Of a DNA stretch of 64,000 nt, positions 53,644-61,111 are shown piece after piece. The stretch's first letter is position 1, and each line of letters begins with the position of its first letter. The position numbers were made by a program, and so were the translations under genes. The notes under the pieces are model-generated. The model was not told the DNA's origin, searched no databases, and was given only the letters and a program-made list of their open reading frames with translations. This DNA is from Actinokineospora auranticolor (GTDB lineage Bacteria > Actinomycetota > Actinomycetes > Mycobacteriales > Pseudonocardiaceae), in contig NZ_PTIX01000006.1 in the NCBI RefSeq assembly GCF_002934265.1, positions 351,380 through 415,379 on the forward strand, read 5' to 3'.

Positions 53644-53704
53644 CTAGCAGTAGCCGAGCTGGGTCAGGGTGTCGGCGATGATCTCGCTCGGGTGGTACTT
53701 CTCC
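53644..53704 (-). pseudogene. wecB 3'-end fragment (duplicate of 54768-54828)
   Basis: 61 bases identical to the C-terminal end of the wecB gene, including its stop codon. The match ends abruptly at 53704, where an msrA fragment begins. Confidence 0.93.
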
Positions 53705-53825
53705 CTACTACGCCGAGGACTGCCACCAGCAATACCTGAGCGACGCCAAAAACCCCCACGGCTACTGCGGCATGGGCGGCACCGGCGTCAGCTGCCCCAT
53801 CGGCCTCGGCAACCGTGAGGGTTAG
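53705..53825 (+). pseudogene. msrA 3'-end fragment (duplicate of 52625-52745)
   Basis: 121 bases aligned without gaps to the end of msrA. Two differences lie in the first ~105 bases and several in the last ~16 (the end reads LGNREG rather than LGVRED). The fragment keeps the stop codon and is followed directly by the yoeB stop. It has no start and cannot be functional. Confidence 0.93.
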
Positions 53826-54086
53826 TCACTTCCCGTAGTGGAACCGACAGGCGGCGATCCGGATTTCGTCGCCCGCCACCTTGTAGACGAGCCGGTGCTC
53901 ATCTGTGATCCGTCGGGACCAGTAGCCCTGGAAGCCGTGTTTCAAGGGCTCTGGTTTGCCGATGCCCTCGTTGCCGTTCCGGCTGATGTCCTTGATCAGG
54001 TCGTTGATCCGCTTGAGGACCTTGCGGTCCTCGGCCTGCCAGAAGACGTAGTCCTCCCAGGCGAGTTGGTCCCAGGTGTACTTCAT
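53826..54086 (-). CDS. yoeB: YoeB toxin (RelE-family mRNA endonuclease)
   Basis: 86 residues; ATG 54086 overlaps the yefM stop in ATGA. Full-length YoeB: MKYTWDQLAWEDYVFWQ start, RINDLIKDI helix, GIGKPEPLKH and the C-terminal catalytic set in WSRRITDEHRLVYKV and ACRFHYGK. It cleaves mRNA at the ribosome when free of antitoxin. Its stop directly follows the msrA fragment. Confidence 0.96.
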   Translation of the reverse strand: MKYTWDQLAWEDYVFWQAEDRKVLKRINDLIKDISRNGNEGIGKPEPLKHGFQGYWSRRITDEHRLVYKVAGDEIRIAACRFHYGK

Positions 54087-54334
54087 TCCACCAAGTCGTG
54101 CTGTGCTCCGCCGCCGGACTCCAGTCGCTCGATCGCCGTGATCAGCCGTCGCGCGTTCTCCGGGCTGCGCAGCAGGTAGGCCGTCTCCTTCAACGACTGG
54201 TAGTCGTCGAGTGAAACGATCACGACCGGTTCATGGCCCGCGCGCGTGATCACGACCTCCTCGCGGTCGTTGACCACGGAATCGAGTGTCTCGGCGTATT
54301 TGGCGCGAGACTCGGAGTAGCTCATGGTCTTCAC
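54083..54334 (-). CDS. yefM: YefM antitoxin
   Basis: 83 residues from GTG 54334 (VKTMSYSESRAKYAETL), the start that aligns with E. coli YefM and has GGGAGGG five bases upstream. The N-terminal Phd fold binds DNA; the C-terminal ETAYLLRSPENARRLITAIE neutralises YoeB. Overlaps yoeB by ATGA; an inverted-repeat operator precedes it. Confidence 0.96.
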   Translation of the reverse strand: MKTMSYSESRAKYAETLDSVVNDREEVVITRAGHEPVVIVSLDDYQSLKETAYLLRSPENARRLITAIERLESGGGAQHDLVE

Positions 54335-54350
54335 AGTCACCCTCCCTTCG

Positions 54351-54370
54351 ACGTACAAGATAATGTACGT
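54351..54370. promoter_or_regulatory. yefM-yoeB operator
   Basis: ACGTAC and GTACGT flank AAGATAAT. On the minus strand CATTAT within it is a likely -10 box, 17 bases from the yefM GTG, so YefM binding would block the promoter. The GTAC cores resemble known YefM operator motifs. Confidence 0.8.
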
Positions 54371-54435
54371 TCGTCTCATCGAAGAGGCAAGGGGGTGCCT
54401 CAGTCCATTGGCAGCCCAGGCGAGGCTGTGCGCGG

Positions 54436-54771
54436 ATGTCCGACGAAAGGGTGGGTGTGTCGATCCGCAGTGGTGAGGTGTGGCGGCTGGTCCGCGGGGA
54501 CGAGCTGGTCGGGGAGATCGTCGTCGACGAGGCCGACTTCCCCTGGGTGTACGGCCACTTCCGGCCGCAGCCGCCGTTTGCCGAGATCAAGCCGCTGTTC
54601 GACGAGGAGTTGGCGCTCGTCGAGGAGGACGTGGCGGAGCGCGTGCCCGAGTGGGAGCAGGTCTACGACCGCATCACCAGCGCGCTGACCCTGGTGTCCC
54701 CGAACGGCCCCGTCGCCGAGTTCCTGCTCCACGTCCAGGGCGACGACGCCTGGTTCCGCTGGATCGACTAG
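54436..54771 (+). CDS. Small hypothetical protein next to yefM-yoeB
   Basis: 111 residues from ATG 54436. Acidic, soluble, with several Trp and Phe (EVWRLVRGDELVGEIVV; FPWVYGHFRPQPPF; GDDAWFRWID). I recognise no family; the composition resembles immunity-type proteins, but no partner toxin is seen. Its TAG stop overlaps wecB's stop in CTAG (54768-54771). Confidence 0.6.
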   Translation: MSDERVGVSIRSGEVWRLVRGDELVGEIVVDEADFPWVYGHFRPQPPFAEIKPLFDEELALVEEDVAERVPEWEQVYDRITSALTLVSPNGPVAEFLLHVQGDDAWFRWID

Positions 54772-55904
54772 CAGTAGCCGAGCTGGGTCAGGGTGTCGGC
54801 GATGATCTCGCTCGGGTGGTACTTCTCCATCAGCGAGGCGCCGCGGCGGCTCGGGTAGTCCGCGAGGAACTCGCGGAGGGTGTCGCCGCGCATCTCGGTG
54901 AGGACGATGTTCTGGCCGATGCCCACGTGGCGCTCGGTGCGGTGGCGGTGGATCGCGCACGGCGTACCCAGGTAGCCGCACTCCTCCTGCAGCCCTCCCG
55001 AGTCCGTGACCACGTACTCCGCGCGCGCGATCAGCGGCAGGAACTTCAGGTACCGCTGCTTCGGCCGGAGCTGGAACTGCTCGTCGAACAGCCCGTGCAG
55101 GTCGAGCCGCTCGATCTTCTCGCGTTCCGGGGCACCCGCCATGTAGAGCACCGGCAGCTTGCGGCTCTCCTCGCGCAGGATCTCCAGGGCCTCGCGGTAC
55201 TTCTCCGGCCGCGACAGCAACTCGAAGCGGTGCAGCGTGGCCAGGCCGAAGCGCTCCGGCAGGCCCTCCATGACCGGCTGGCCGATCGCCAGCCGCATGG
55301 CGTCGATGGCGGTGTTGGCCTCGGTGTCGACGACCACGCCGCGGGCGCCGCGCAGGTTCTCGACCTCGCGCGGGGTCGGGGCGAAGTGGATGTCGACCAG
55401 CTTGGCCGCGATCTTGCGGTTGAGCTCCTCGGGCAGCGGGCTGAGCAGGCTGCCCGACCGGGTGCCCGCCTCCACGTGCGCGACGCGCGCGCCGAGCACG
55501 CGCTTGCCGATCAGCGCGCCGTACGGGGTGGTGAACGTGTCGCCGTGCACCATGACCAGCGGCGGGCGGCCGTCCGCCGCGAGGATCGCCTTGAGCTCCG
55601 AGCGCCGGGTCCACGCCGACTTCGCCACGGCCGCGGCCCAGCCCGGCACCTGCGCCGGGGTCTCCAGGTTGTGCGCCCGCTCGCGCGGCACCAGCCACAC
55701 GTCCGGCTCCGGCAGCCGCAGGTCGGACAGCACGTCGGCGACCTCGTCCACGTGCTGGGCGGTGAACCAGATCTTCGGTTCCGTGCCCCGCTCGGCGATC
55801 GCGTGGAAGACCGGCGCGATCTTGATCAGCTCGGCGGTGGTGCCCACGATGAAGGAGATCAACGGTCGCCTCTTCTGCTCGGGATCGGCGATGCCGCCAG
55901 TCAC
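54768..55904 (-). CDS. wecB: UDP-N-acetylglucosamine 2-epimerase (non-hydrolysing)
   Basis: 378 residues from GTG 55904 (VTGGIADPEQKRRPL); the N-terminus of the fold is LISFIVGTTAELIKIAPV. It converts UDP-GlcNAc to UDP-ManNAc for surface polysaccharide. Conserved parts: VHGDTFT, HVEAGTRSG, TDSGGLQEE near residue 300 and the C-terminal [13 protein letters not shown]. The N-terminal ~10 residues are less certain. The last 61 bases are duplicated at 53644. Confidence 0.9.
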   Translation of the reverse strand: MTGGIADPEQKRRPLISFIVGTTAELIKIAPVFHAIAERGTEPKIWFTAQHVDEVADVLSDLRLPEPDVWLVPRERAHNLETPAQVPGWAAAVAKSAWTRRSELKAILAADGRPPLVMVHGDTFTTPYGALIGKRVLGARVAHVEAGTRSGSLLSPLPEELNRKIAAKLVDIHFAPTPREVENLRGARGVVVDTEANTAIDAMRLAIGQPVMEGLPERFGLATLHRFELLSRPEKYREALEILREESRKLPVLYMAGAPEREKIERLDLHGLFDEQFQLRPKQRYLKFLPLIARAEYVVTDSGGLQEECGYLGTPCAIHRHRTERHVGIGQNIVLTEMRGDTLREFLADYPSRRGASLMEKYHPSEIIADTLTQLGYC

Positions 55905-56037
55905 GCCTCGGAGACGGATACGGCCGGTCAAACCTATCACCCGGCCCGACCGCCCCGGCGCCGCGCCCGGACGCCGGATATGTCCTTCAATGTCCACTTT
56001 GTACCCGGCAGTTCACGGGCGACCGGCGTGACCAGGC

Positions 56038-57423
56038 ATGATGACACGCATGGGTGAACGGGCGCGGGCACGGGCCGCGGTGGCGTTGGGGCGGTGGGTC
56101 GAACCCCGCGAGGTGTTCGCGCAGGGCAAGGCGCTGCGGGAGAAGGTCGGCCACGCCGAGCACCGCACCGCGCACCTGGCCACCGACCGGCCGACGGTCC
56201 CCGACTACGTCGACGCCAGCAGCCGCGGCCGCGTCCCCGACCTCGTCCCGCTGCGCGTCGGCCGCATGCTCGCCTCGCCTTTCGCGTTCTTCCGCGGCAG
56301 CGCGGGCCTGATGGCCGCCGACCTGGCCGGGTCGCCGAACAACGGGCTGGAGGCGCAGCTGTGCGGCGACGCGCACGCCGCCAACTTCGGCCTCTACGGC
56401 ACGCCCGACGGCCAGATCGTCATGGACATCAACGACTTCGACGAGACCGTCCCCGGCCCGTGGGAGTGGGACCTCAAGCGCCTGACCACCAGCGTCGTGC
56501 TGGCCGGGCGCGAGGGCGGGGTGTCGGAGAAGGGGTGCCGCGAGGCCGCGGAGGACGTGGTCAAGTCCTACCGCCGCACCCTCGACCACCTGGCGGACCA
56601 GCCGTTCCTCGACTCGTGGGGCGCCCTCGGCGACGAGTCGGTGCTGACGAAGGTCTCCGCCCAGGCCCTCTTCGACGACTTCGCCAAGGCGGCCAAGAAG
56701 GCGCGGAAGAACACGAGCGCGCGGGTCGCCGCCAAGTGGACCCAGCGCGACGAGGACGAGAAGTGGCGGTTCGTCACCGACCCGCCGGTGCTGACCTCGG
56801 TGACCGACCAGGTCGCCGACGCGGTGGTCGACGCCCTCCCCGCCTACGTCGACACCCTCCGCGAGTCCCGGCGAAACCTGATCATGCGCTACAGCGTCTC
56901 CGACGTGGCCTTCCGCGTGGTCGGCACGGGCAGCGTCGGCCTGCGCAACTACCTGGTCCTGCTGCACGGCAACGGCGACGAGGCCTTGGTCCTGCAGGTC
57001 AAGGAGGCCCAGCAGTCGGCGCTGGCCCCCCACCTCGGCCACGGCCCCGCCAAGCACGAGGGCAAGCGCATCGTCCACGGCGCCCGGCTGGTGCAGGCCG
57101 AGACGGACATCCTCCTGGGCTGGACCACGGTCGAGGGGCGGCACTACATCGTCCGCCAGTTCCGAAACCGCAAAGGCGAGATCGACCCCACCACCCTCGA
57201 ACGCGACCACCTCGATGACTACGGCCGCTTCGCGGGAGCCCTGCTCGCCCGGGCCCACACCCGCTCCGTCGACCCCCGCCTCCTCTCCGGCTACTGCGGC
57301 GAAGACCTCGACGAACCCTTCGCCGACTACGCGGTGGCCTACGCCGACCAGACCGAACGCGACCACGAAGCCCTGGCCGCCGCCGTCAAGTCCGGCCGCC
57401 TCCCGGCCTTGATCGAGGACTGA
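56038..57423 (+). CDS. DUF2252 family protein
   Basis: 461 residues if begun at ATG 56038; ATGs at 56041 and 56050 are equally possible, and CATGAT near 56037 could be a -10 box for a leaderless start at 56050. DUF2252 proteins share a kinase-like fold of unknown activity. The core CGDAHAANFGLYG, DINDFDETVPGPWEWDLKRL and YIVRQFRNRKGEI looks intact. It is soluble and stands alone, with a repeat-rich stretch downstream. Confidence 0.9.
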   Translation: MMTRMGERARARAAVALGRWVEPREVFAQGKALREKVGHAEHRTAHLATDRPTVPDYVDASSRGRVPDLVPLRVGRMLASPFAFFRGSAGLMAADLAGSPNNGLEAQLCGDAHAANFGLYGTPDGQIVMDINDFDETVPGPWEWDLKRLTTSVVLAGREGGVSEKGCREAAEDVVKSYRRTLDHLADQPFLDSWGALGDESVLTKVSAQALFDDFAKAAKKARKNTSARVAAKWTQRDEDEKWRFVTDPPVLTSVTDQVADAVVDALPAYVDTLRESRRNLIMRYSVSDVAFRVVGTGSVGLRNYLVLLHGNGDEALVLQVKEAQQSALAPHLGHGPAKHEGKRIVHGARLVQAETDILLGWTTVEGRHYIVRQFRNRKGEIDPTTLERDHLDDYGRFAGALLARAHTRSVDPRLLSGYCGEDLDEPFADYAVAYADQTERDHEALAAAVKSGRLPALIED

Positions 57424-57476
57424 CCCGCCGCCACGTGCTCGACGCCTTCTGATTCCACCCTTTCGAGGGACAGGAG

Positions 57477-57553
57477 ATATCCACAGGCAAGATCGAACCC
57501 GCCCATTTCACCTGGTCAAACCGGTAAAATGGGCCTGGGGGACGCCCCCTGGG
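57477..57553 (+). repeat. Diverged DnaA-box repeat, copy D, with two hairpins
   Basis: ATATCCACAGGCAAGATCGA, then GCCCATTTCACC pairing with GGTAAAATGGGC (57501-57534), then GGGGG/CCCCC around ACG (57537-57549). The order box, CGGTAAAAT, GGGGG matches copies A-C loosely. The hairpins may terminate the DUF2252 transcript. Confidence 0.6.
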
Positions 57554-58359
57554 TGGGTGGGCCATGTGTTGGGGCGGTCAAGGCGGAGCAGTGGGTCGGG
57601 GGACATCGGGGTCGGGGCAAGGGTGGGGTTGGGACCAGACGGCCGAGGAACGGTGAGCGGTTCCAGCTTGCTTGTTTCCCAAGCAGTCCAGGCGTCTTGG
57701 CGGCCTCGTTGACCGGCGGACGGCCGAGCGGCTACGGGGAGCTGTGATCGGCGCGGTTGGTCTGGGAGCGGCGGGCCTGGTGTTCCGGTTCCAGCTTGTT
57801 CTTCGCTCACGAGGTCGGTCCGGCCTGGCGGCATCGCCGACGGATGGGTGTGCTGTTCGGTGCTGTTCCAGCATGTTCCCTCGTCGCGCGGCTTTCCGCT
57901 CCGGCGGAGTCGCCGACCGGCGGGTGCGTTGTTGGTCCAGTCCTGCCGCCGCTGGGAGCGGCGAGCTTGGGATCGGGGATCAGCGCGCTCGGGAAGCAGT
58001 AGGCGGTTAGTAGCGGGGACGGGCGTTCCGGTTCCAGGTCGTTCCCTCCTCGTGCACGGTCGGTCTGCCCCGAAGGCGCGGTCGACGGATGGGTGCGTTG
58101 GGCGCGCGAGTTGGGAGGGGACTGGCACGCTCGGAAAGCAGCTGGTCGGGGTGGTGAGGGAACGGCGAGTCAGGTGTTCGGTGCCAGCTTCTAGTCGCCT
58201 CGGCAGCGGACGCGCGCGGTGGGATCGGCGGTCGGGAAGCACGGAGGGGCTGGCGGGCTGGGTATTCCGGTTCTGGTCCGCGGGTGCGCTGGCCGGGCTC
58301 GGGGCGGTGGTAAGTGGGAGGTGGTCCGGTCGGAGCAGTGGCTGTGACAGTCTCCTCCC
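57554..58359. other. Decayed, repeat-bearing non-coding stretch
   Basis: No convincing gene; several overlapping frames exist but lack conserved motifs and native codon bias. Motifs such as TTCCGGTTCCAG (near 57784 and 58030) and CGACGGATGGGTG (near 57840 and 58085) recur with gaps, so old direct repeats are present. The composition is less GC-rich than neighbouring genes. It may be a decayed gene, for example a former partner of the methyltransferase. Confidence 0.5.
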
Positions 58360-59946
58360 GTGGCCACTGACCACCGGAAACGAACAGGTGCGCACTACAC
58401 ACCCCAGGAGTTGGCGGGGTTCCTCGCTGATCGTGCGTTGCGTGGGCTCTCCGGGCCGCTGCGGGTTCTCGACCCGGCTTGTGGTGATGGGGAGCTGCTC
58501 GTTGCCGTGGCCAAGGCCCATCCCGACGCTGTCCTGACCGGTCTCGACCTCGACGGCCAAGCCGTGGCGGCGGCCCGGGAGCGGCTGCCCGGGGCCGACA
58601 TCCGCCAGGCCGACTTCATCGAGGCGGACGAGTCGCTGCCGCATGCCTCCTTCGACCTGGTCATCACCAACCCGCCCTACGTGCGGACGCAGGTGCTCGG
58701 TGCGGCGGCCGCGGCACGGTTGGCGGCGCGGTTCGGGTTGAAGGGGCGGATCGACCTCACCCACCCCTTCGTCGCGATGGCGCCCGATCTCCTGCGGCCC
58801 GGTGGTGTGCTCGCGCTCCTCTGCTCCAACCGCTTCCTCACCACCCGCGCGGGGGTCAATGTTCGGGGATTGCTCTCCGAGCGGTTGGCTGTTCGCGAGG
58901 TGTTCGACCTCGGTGACACGCGGTTGTTCGAGGCCGCCGTGTTGCCCGCCATCGTGGTGGCGGTGAAGGGGGCGCAGGGGGTGGCGCGGTTCGCGAGTGC
59001 TTACGAGGTTCCGCAAGAGGCTCCCGAAGGTGATCTCTACGCCGCGCTCACCGGTCAAGACGACACTGTGGTCCGCTTCGGGGCGCGCACCTTCGCCGTC
59101 TCCGTCGGCACGCTGGCCCGTGGCGCCCCTGAGCAGCCGTGGCGCCTCACGAACCCGGACCGGGACCGCCGCCACGCGCACGTCAGGAGTCGGACGTGGC
59201 GCACTCTCGGTGAGCTTGCCCGGATCCGGGTCGGCATCAAGACCACCGCCGACCCCGTCTTCATCGGCGACCGCTGGGACACCCTCCCGCCTGAGCACTC
59301 ACCCGAGCCCGAGCTGCTCCGCCCCCTGCTCACCCACCACGACGTGCGCGCCTGGCTCCCGCCCCGACCGCCGCGGACGCAGGTGCTCTACCCCTACCTC
59401 GACCTTCCCACCCGCACGGTCGTCGACCTCTCCGCCCACCCCCGCGCCGCCGCCTACCTCGGGTTGCACCGGGCCCGCCTGGAGGGCAGGCGCTACCTGC
59501 GCGCGGCCGGGCGGGAGTGGTTCGAGATCTGGGTGCCGCAGCGGCCGTCGATGTGGCGGGAGCCGAAGATCGTGTTCCCGGACATCAGCCCCGAGCCGCG
59601 GTTCACCGTCGACCGCAGCGGGGCCGTGGTCAACGGGGACTGCTACTGGATCAGCGTCCCCGAGCTGGTCGCCCCTGGCGTGACCTGCGACGACCTGGCC
59701 AACCTCGTCGTCGGCGTGGCCAACTCCGCCTTCGGGGCCCGCTTCTACGACGAGGTCTGCGGCAACCGCCTCTACGCGGGGCGCAGGCGGTGGATTACCC
59801 AGTACGTCGGGCTCCTGCCGCTGCCCGACCCCACCACCGCCGCCGCGCGGGAGGTCATCGAGGCGGTCGGGTCGCTCACCGCCGGTGACCACGGGCAGTT
59901 GCCGCGGCTCGAACGGGCTGTGCGGGCGGCGTTCGGGGAGCTCTAG
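58360..59946 (+). CDS. N6-adenine DNA methyltransferase, Eco57I/TaqI-like, solitary
   Basis: 528 residues from GTG 58360. SAM site VLDPACGDGELLVAVAKA (about 37-54), acidic LDLDGQAV and the amino-methylating motif ITNPPYVRTQ (NPPY, about residue 107). The C-terminal half (about 260-528) fits a target-recognition domain, ending ITQYVGLLPLPDP. No endonuclease domain or gene is adjacent. A decayed stretch lies upstream. Possibly an orphan or former restriction-modification methyltransferase. Confidence 0.9.
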   Translation: MATDHRKRTGAHYTPQELAGFLADRALRGLSGPLRVLDPACGDGELLVAVAKAHPDAVLTGLDLDGQAVAAARERLPGADIRQADFIEADESLPHASFDLVITNPPYVRTQVLGAAAAARLAARFGLKGRIDLTHPFVAMAPDLLRPGGVLALLCSNRFLTTRAGVNVRGLLSERLAVREVFDLGDTRLFEAAVLPAIVVAVKGAQGVARFASAYEVPQEAPEGDLYAALTGQDDTVVRFGARTFAVSVGTLARGAPEQPWRLTNPDRDRRHAHVRSRTWRTLGELARIRVGIKTTADPVFIGDRWDTLPPEHSPEPELLRPLLTHHDVRAWLPPRPPRTQVLYPYLDLPTRTVVDLSAHPRAAAYLGLHRARLEGRRYLRAAGREWFEIWVPQRPSMWREPKIVFPDISPEPRFTVDRSGAVVNGDCYWISVPELVAPGVTCDDLANLVVGVANSAFGARFYDEVCGNRLYAGRRRWITQYVGLLPLPDPTTAAAREVIEAVGSLTAGDHGQLPRLERAVRAAFGEL

Positions 59947-59955
59947 CCTGGGCCG

Positions 59956-60513
59956 GTGGAACCGACCTTCTTCGCCGAGCCCGGCGCGTTGCGGGCGTGG
60001 TTCGACGCGAACCACGCGACCGCGGCCGAGCTGTGGGTCGGGTTCCGCCGCAAGCGCACCGGGCTGCCGAGCGTCAGCTGGTCGGAGGCCGTGGACCAGG
60101 CGCTGTGCTTCGGGTGGATCGACGGGGTGCGCAAGGGGGTCGACGACACCGCGTACATGATCCGGTTCACCCGGCGGAAGACCGGCAGCATCTGGAGTTC
60201 GGTGAACATCGCCAAGGTCGCCGACCTGACCGCGCGCGGGTTGATGCTGCCGGAGGGGTTGGCCGCGTTCGAGGCGCGGCGGGTCGACCGGTCGGAGGTG
60301 TACTCGCACGAGCAGGCCGTAGTGGCGTTCACCGACGAGCAGGAAGCCGAGTTCCGCGCCCACCCCGACGCTTGGGCGTTCTTCGAGCGGCAGCCGCCGG
60401 GCTACCGCAAGACGGCCACCTGGCGGGTGATCAGCGCGAAGCGGGACGACACCCGGCGGCGCAGGCTGGCCACGCTGATCGAGGCGAGCGCGGCCGGTCT
60501 CCGGATCGAGTGA
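59956..60513 (+). CDS. YdeI/OmpD-associated family protein
   Basis: 185 residues from GTG 59956. FAEPGALRAWFDANHATAAE, LWVGFRRKRTG, DQALCFGWIDGVRKGVDD and YMIRFTRRKTGSIWSSVN, all as in the YdeI family. The biochemical role is not established; some relatives bind peptides or affect envelope properties. It follows the methyltransferase by 9 bases and converges with a membrane-protein gene 7 bases beyond its end. Confidence 0.88.
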   Translation: MEPTFFAEPGALRAWFDANHATAAELWVGFRRKRTGLPSVSWSEAVDQALCFGWIDGVRKGVDDTAYMIRFTRRKTGSIWSSVNIAKVADLTARGLMLPEGLAAFEARRVDRSEVYSHEQAVVAFTDEQEAEFRAHPDAWAFFERQPPGYRKTATWRVISAKRDDTRRRRLATLIEASAAGLRIE

Positions 60514-60520
60514 CCCCTGA

Positions 60521-60967
60521 TCAGGTGAGTGGTTTGAGCACGCCCTCGTAGCTCGGCGACGTGTCCTGGCTGATCTCCTTGGCGATCCGGGAGATCTCGC
60601 TGCGCGCGTTGAAGTAGCCGCGGATGGTGCCCATCCACCGCTCCGAGGACCCGCCCGCCTCGCCCTCGGCGCTGTCGCCGGTCTCCGCGATCAGCGTCCA
60701 CGGCCTGCGGACCGCCCACCTGGCCGGGAAGAACAGGCCGAGCAGGACCAGGAGCACGATTAACCAGCCCGGCACGACCACGTCCACGGGCATCCACGAC
60801 ACCAGCGCCACGATCAGCACGGTGATCAGCACGAGCATCACCACACCCGGCACGTAGCCCGCGGCGACGTCGTGCTCGAAGTCGTCCTCGGTCGCTGGGG
60901 TACGCCACTCGAGCGTGCCCTGCACGGTCCACAGACGGCCGTTCACGTCGCGTACCTGACGCGTCAT
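60521..60967 (-). CDS. Conserved two-helix membrane protein
   Basis: 148 residues from ATG 60967, with CGGAGGGCAGGAG upstream. N-terminal MTRQVRDVNGRLWTVQGTLEWR, two membrane segments (about 40-60 and 63-82), then a soluble tail (WTLIAETGDSAEGEAGG; EISRIAKEISQDTSP). It resembles an actinobacterial membrane-protein family of unknown role; I do not assign a domain number. No operon partner is evident. Confidence 0.65.
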   Translation of the reverse strand: MTRQVRDVNGRLWTVQGTLEWRTPATEDDFEHDVAAGYVPGVVMLVLITVLIVALVSWMPVDVVVPGWLIVLLVLLGLFFPARWAVRRPWTLIAETGDSAEGEAGGSSERWMGTIRGYFNARSEISRIAKEISQDTSPSYEGVLKPLT

Positions 60968-61111
60968 CTCCTGCCCTCCGGCGCGGTGGCACACACCCTG
61001 GCGCTGACAACACCGAGAGACAACGTTACCGCCTCACTGCTGCGCCCAACGGGTGAAATGCCCGACCTGCTGACGGGGTCGATTCTCGCACCGGTCGAGT
61101 GACTTGATCAA

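Noticed and set aside
57848..58537. Frames of up to 229 residues in the decayed stretch
   Set aside because: Low complexity, no motif, and overlap with the start of the methyltransferase; treated as non-coding.
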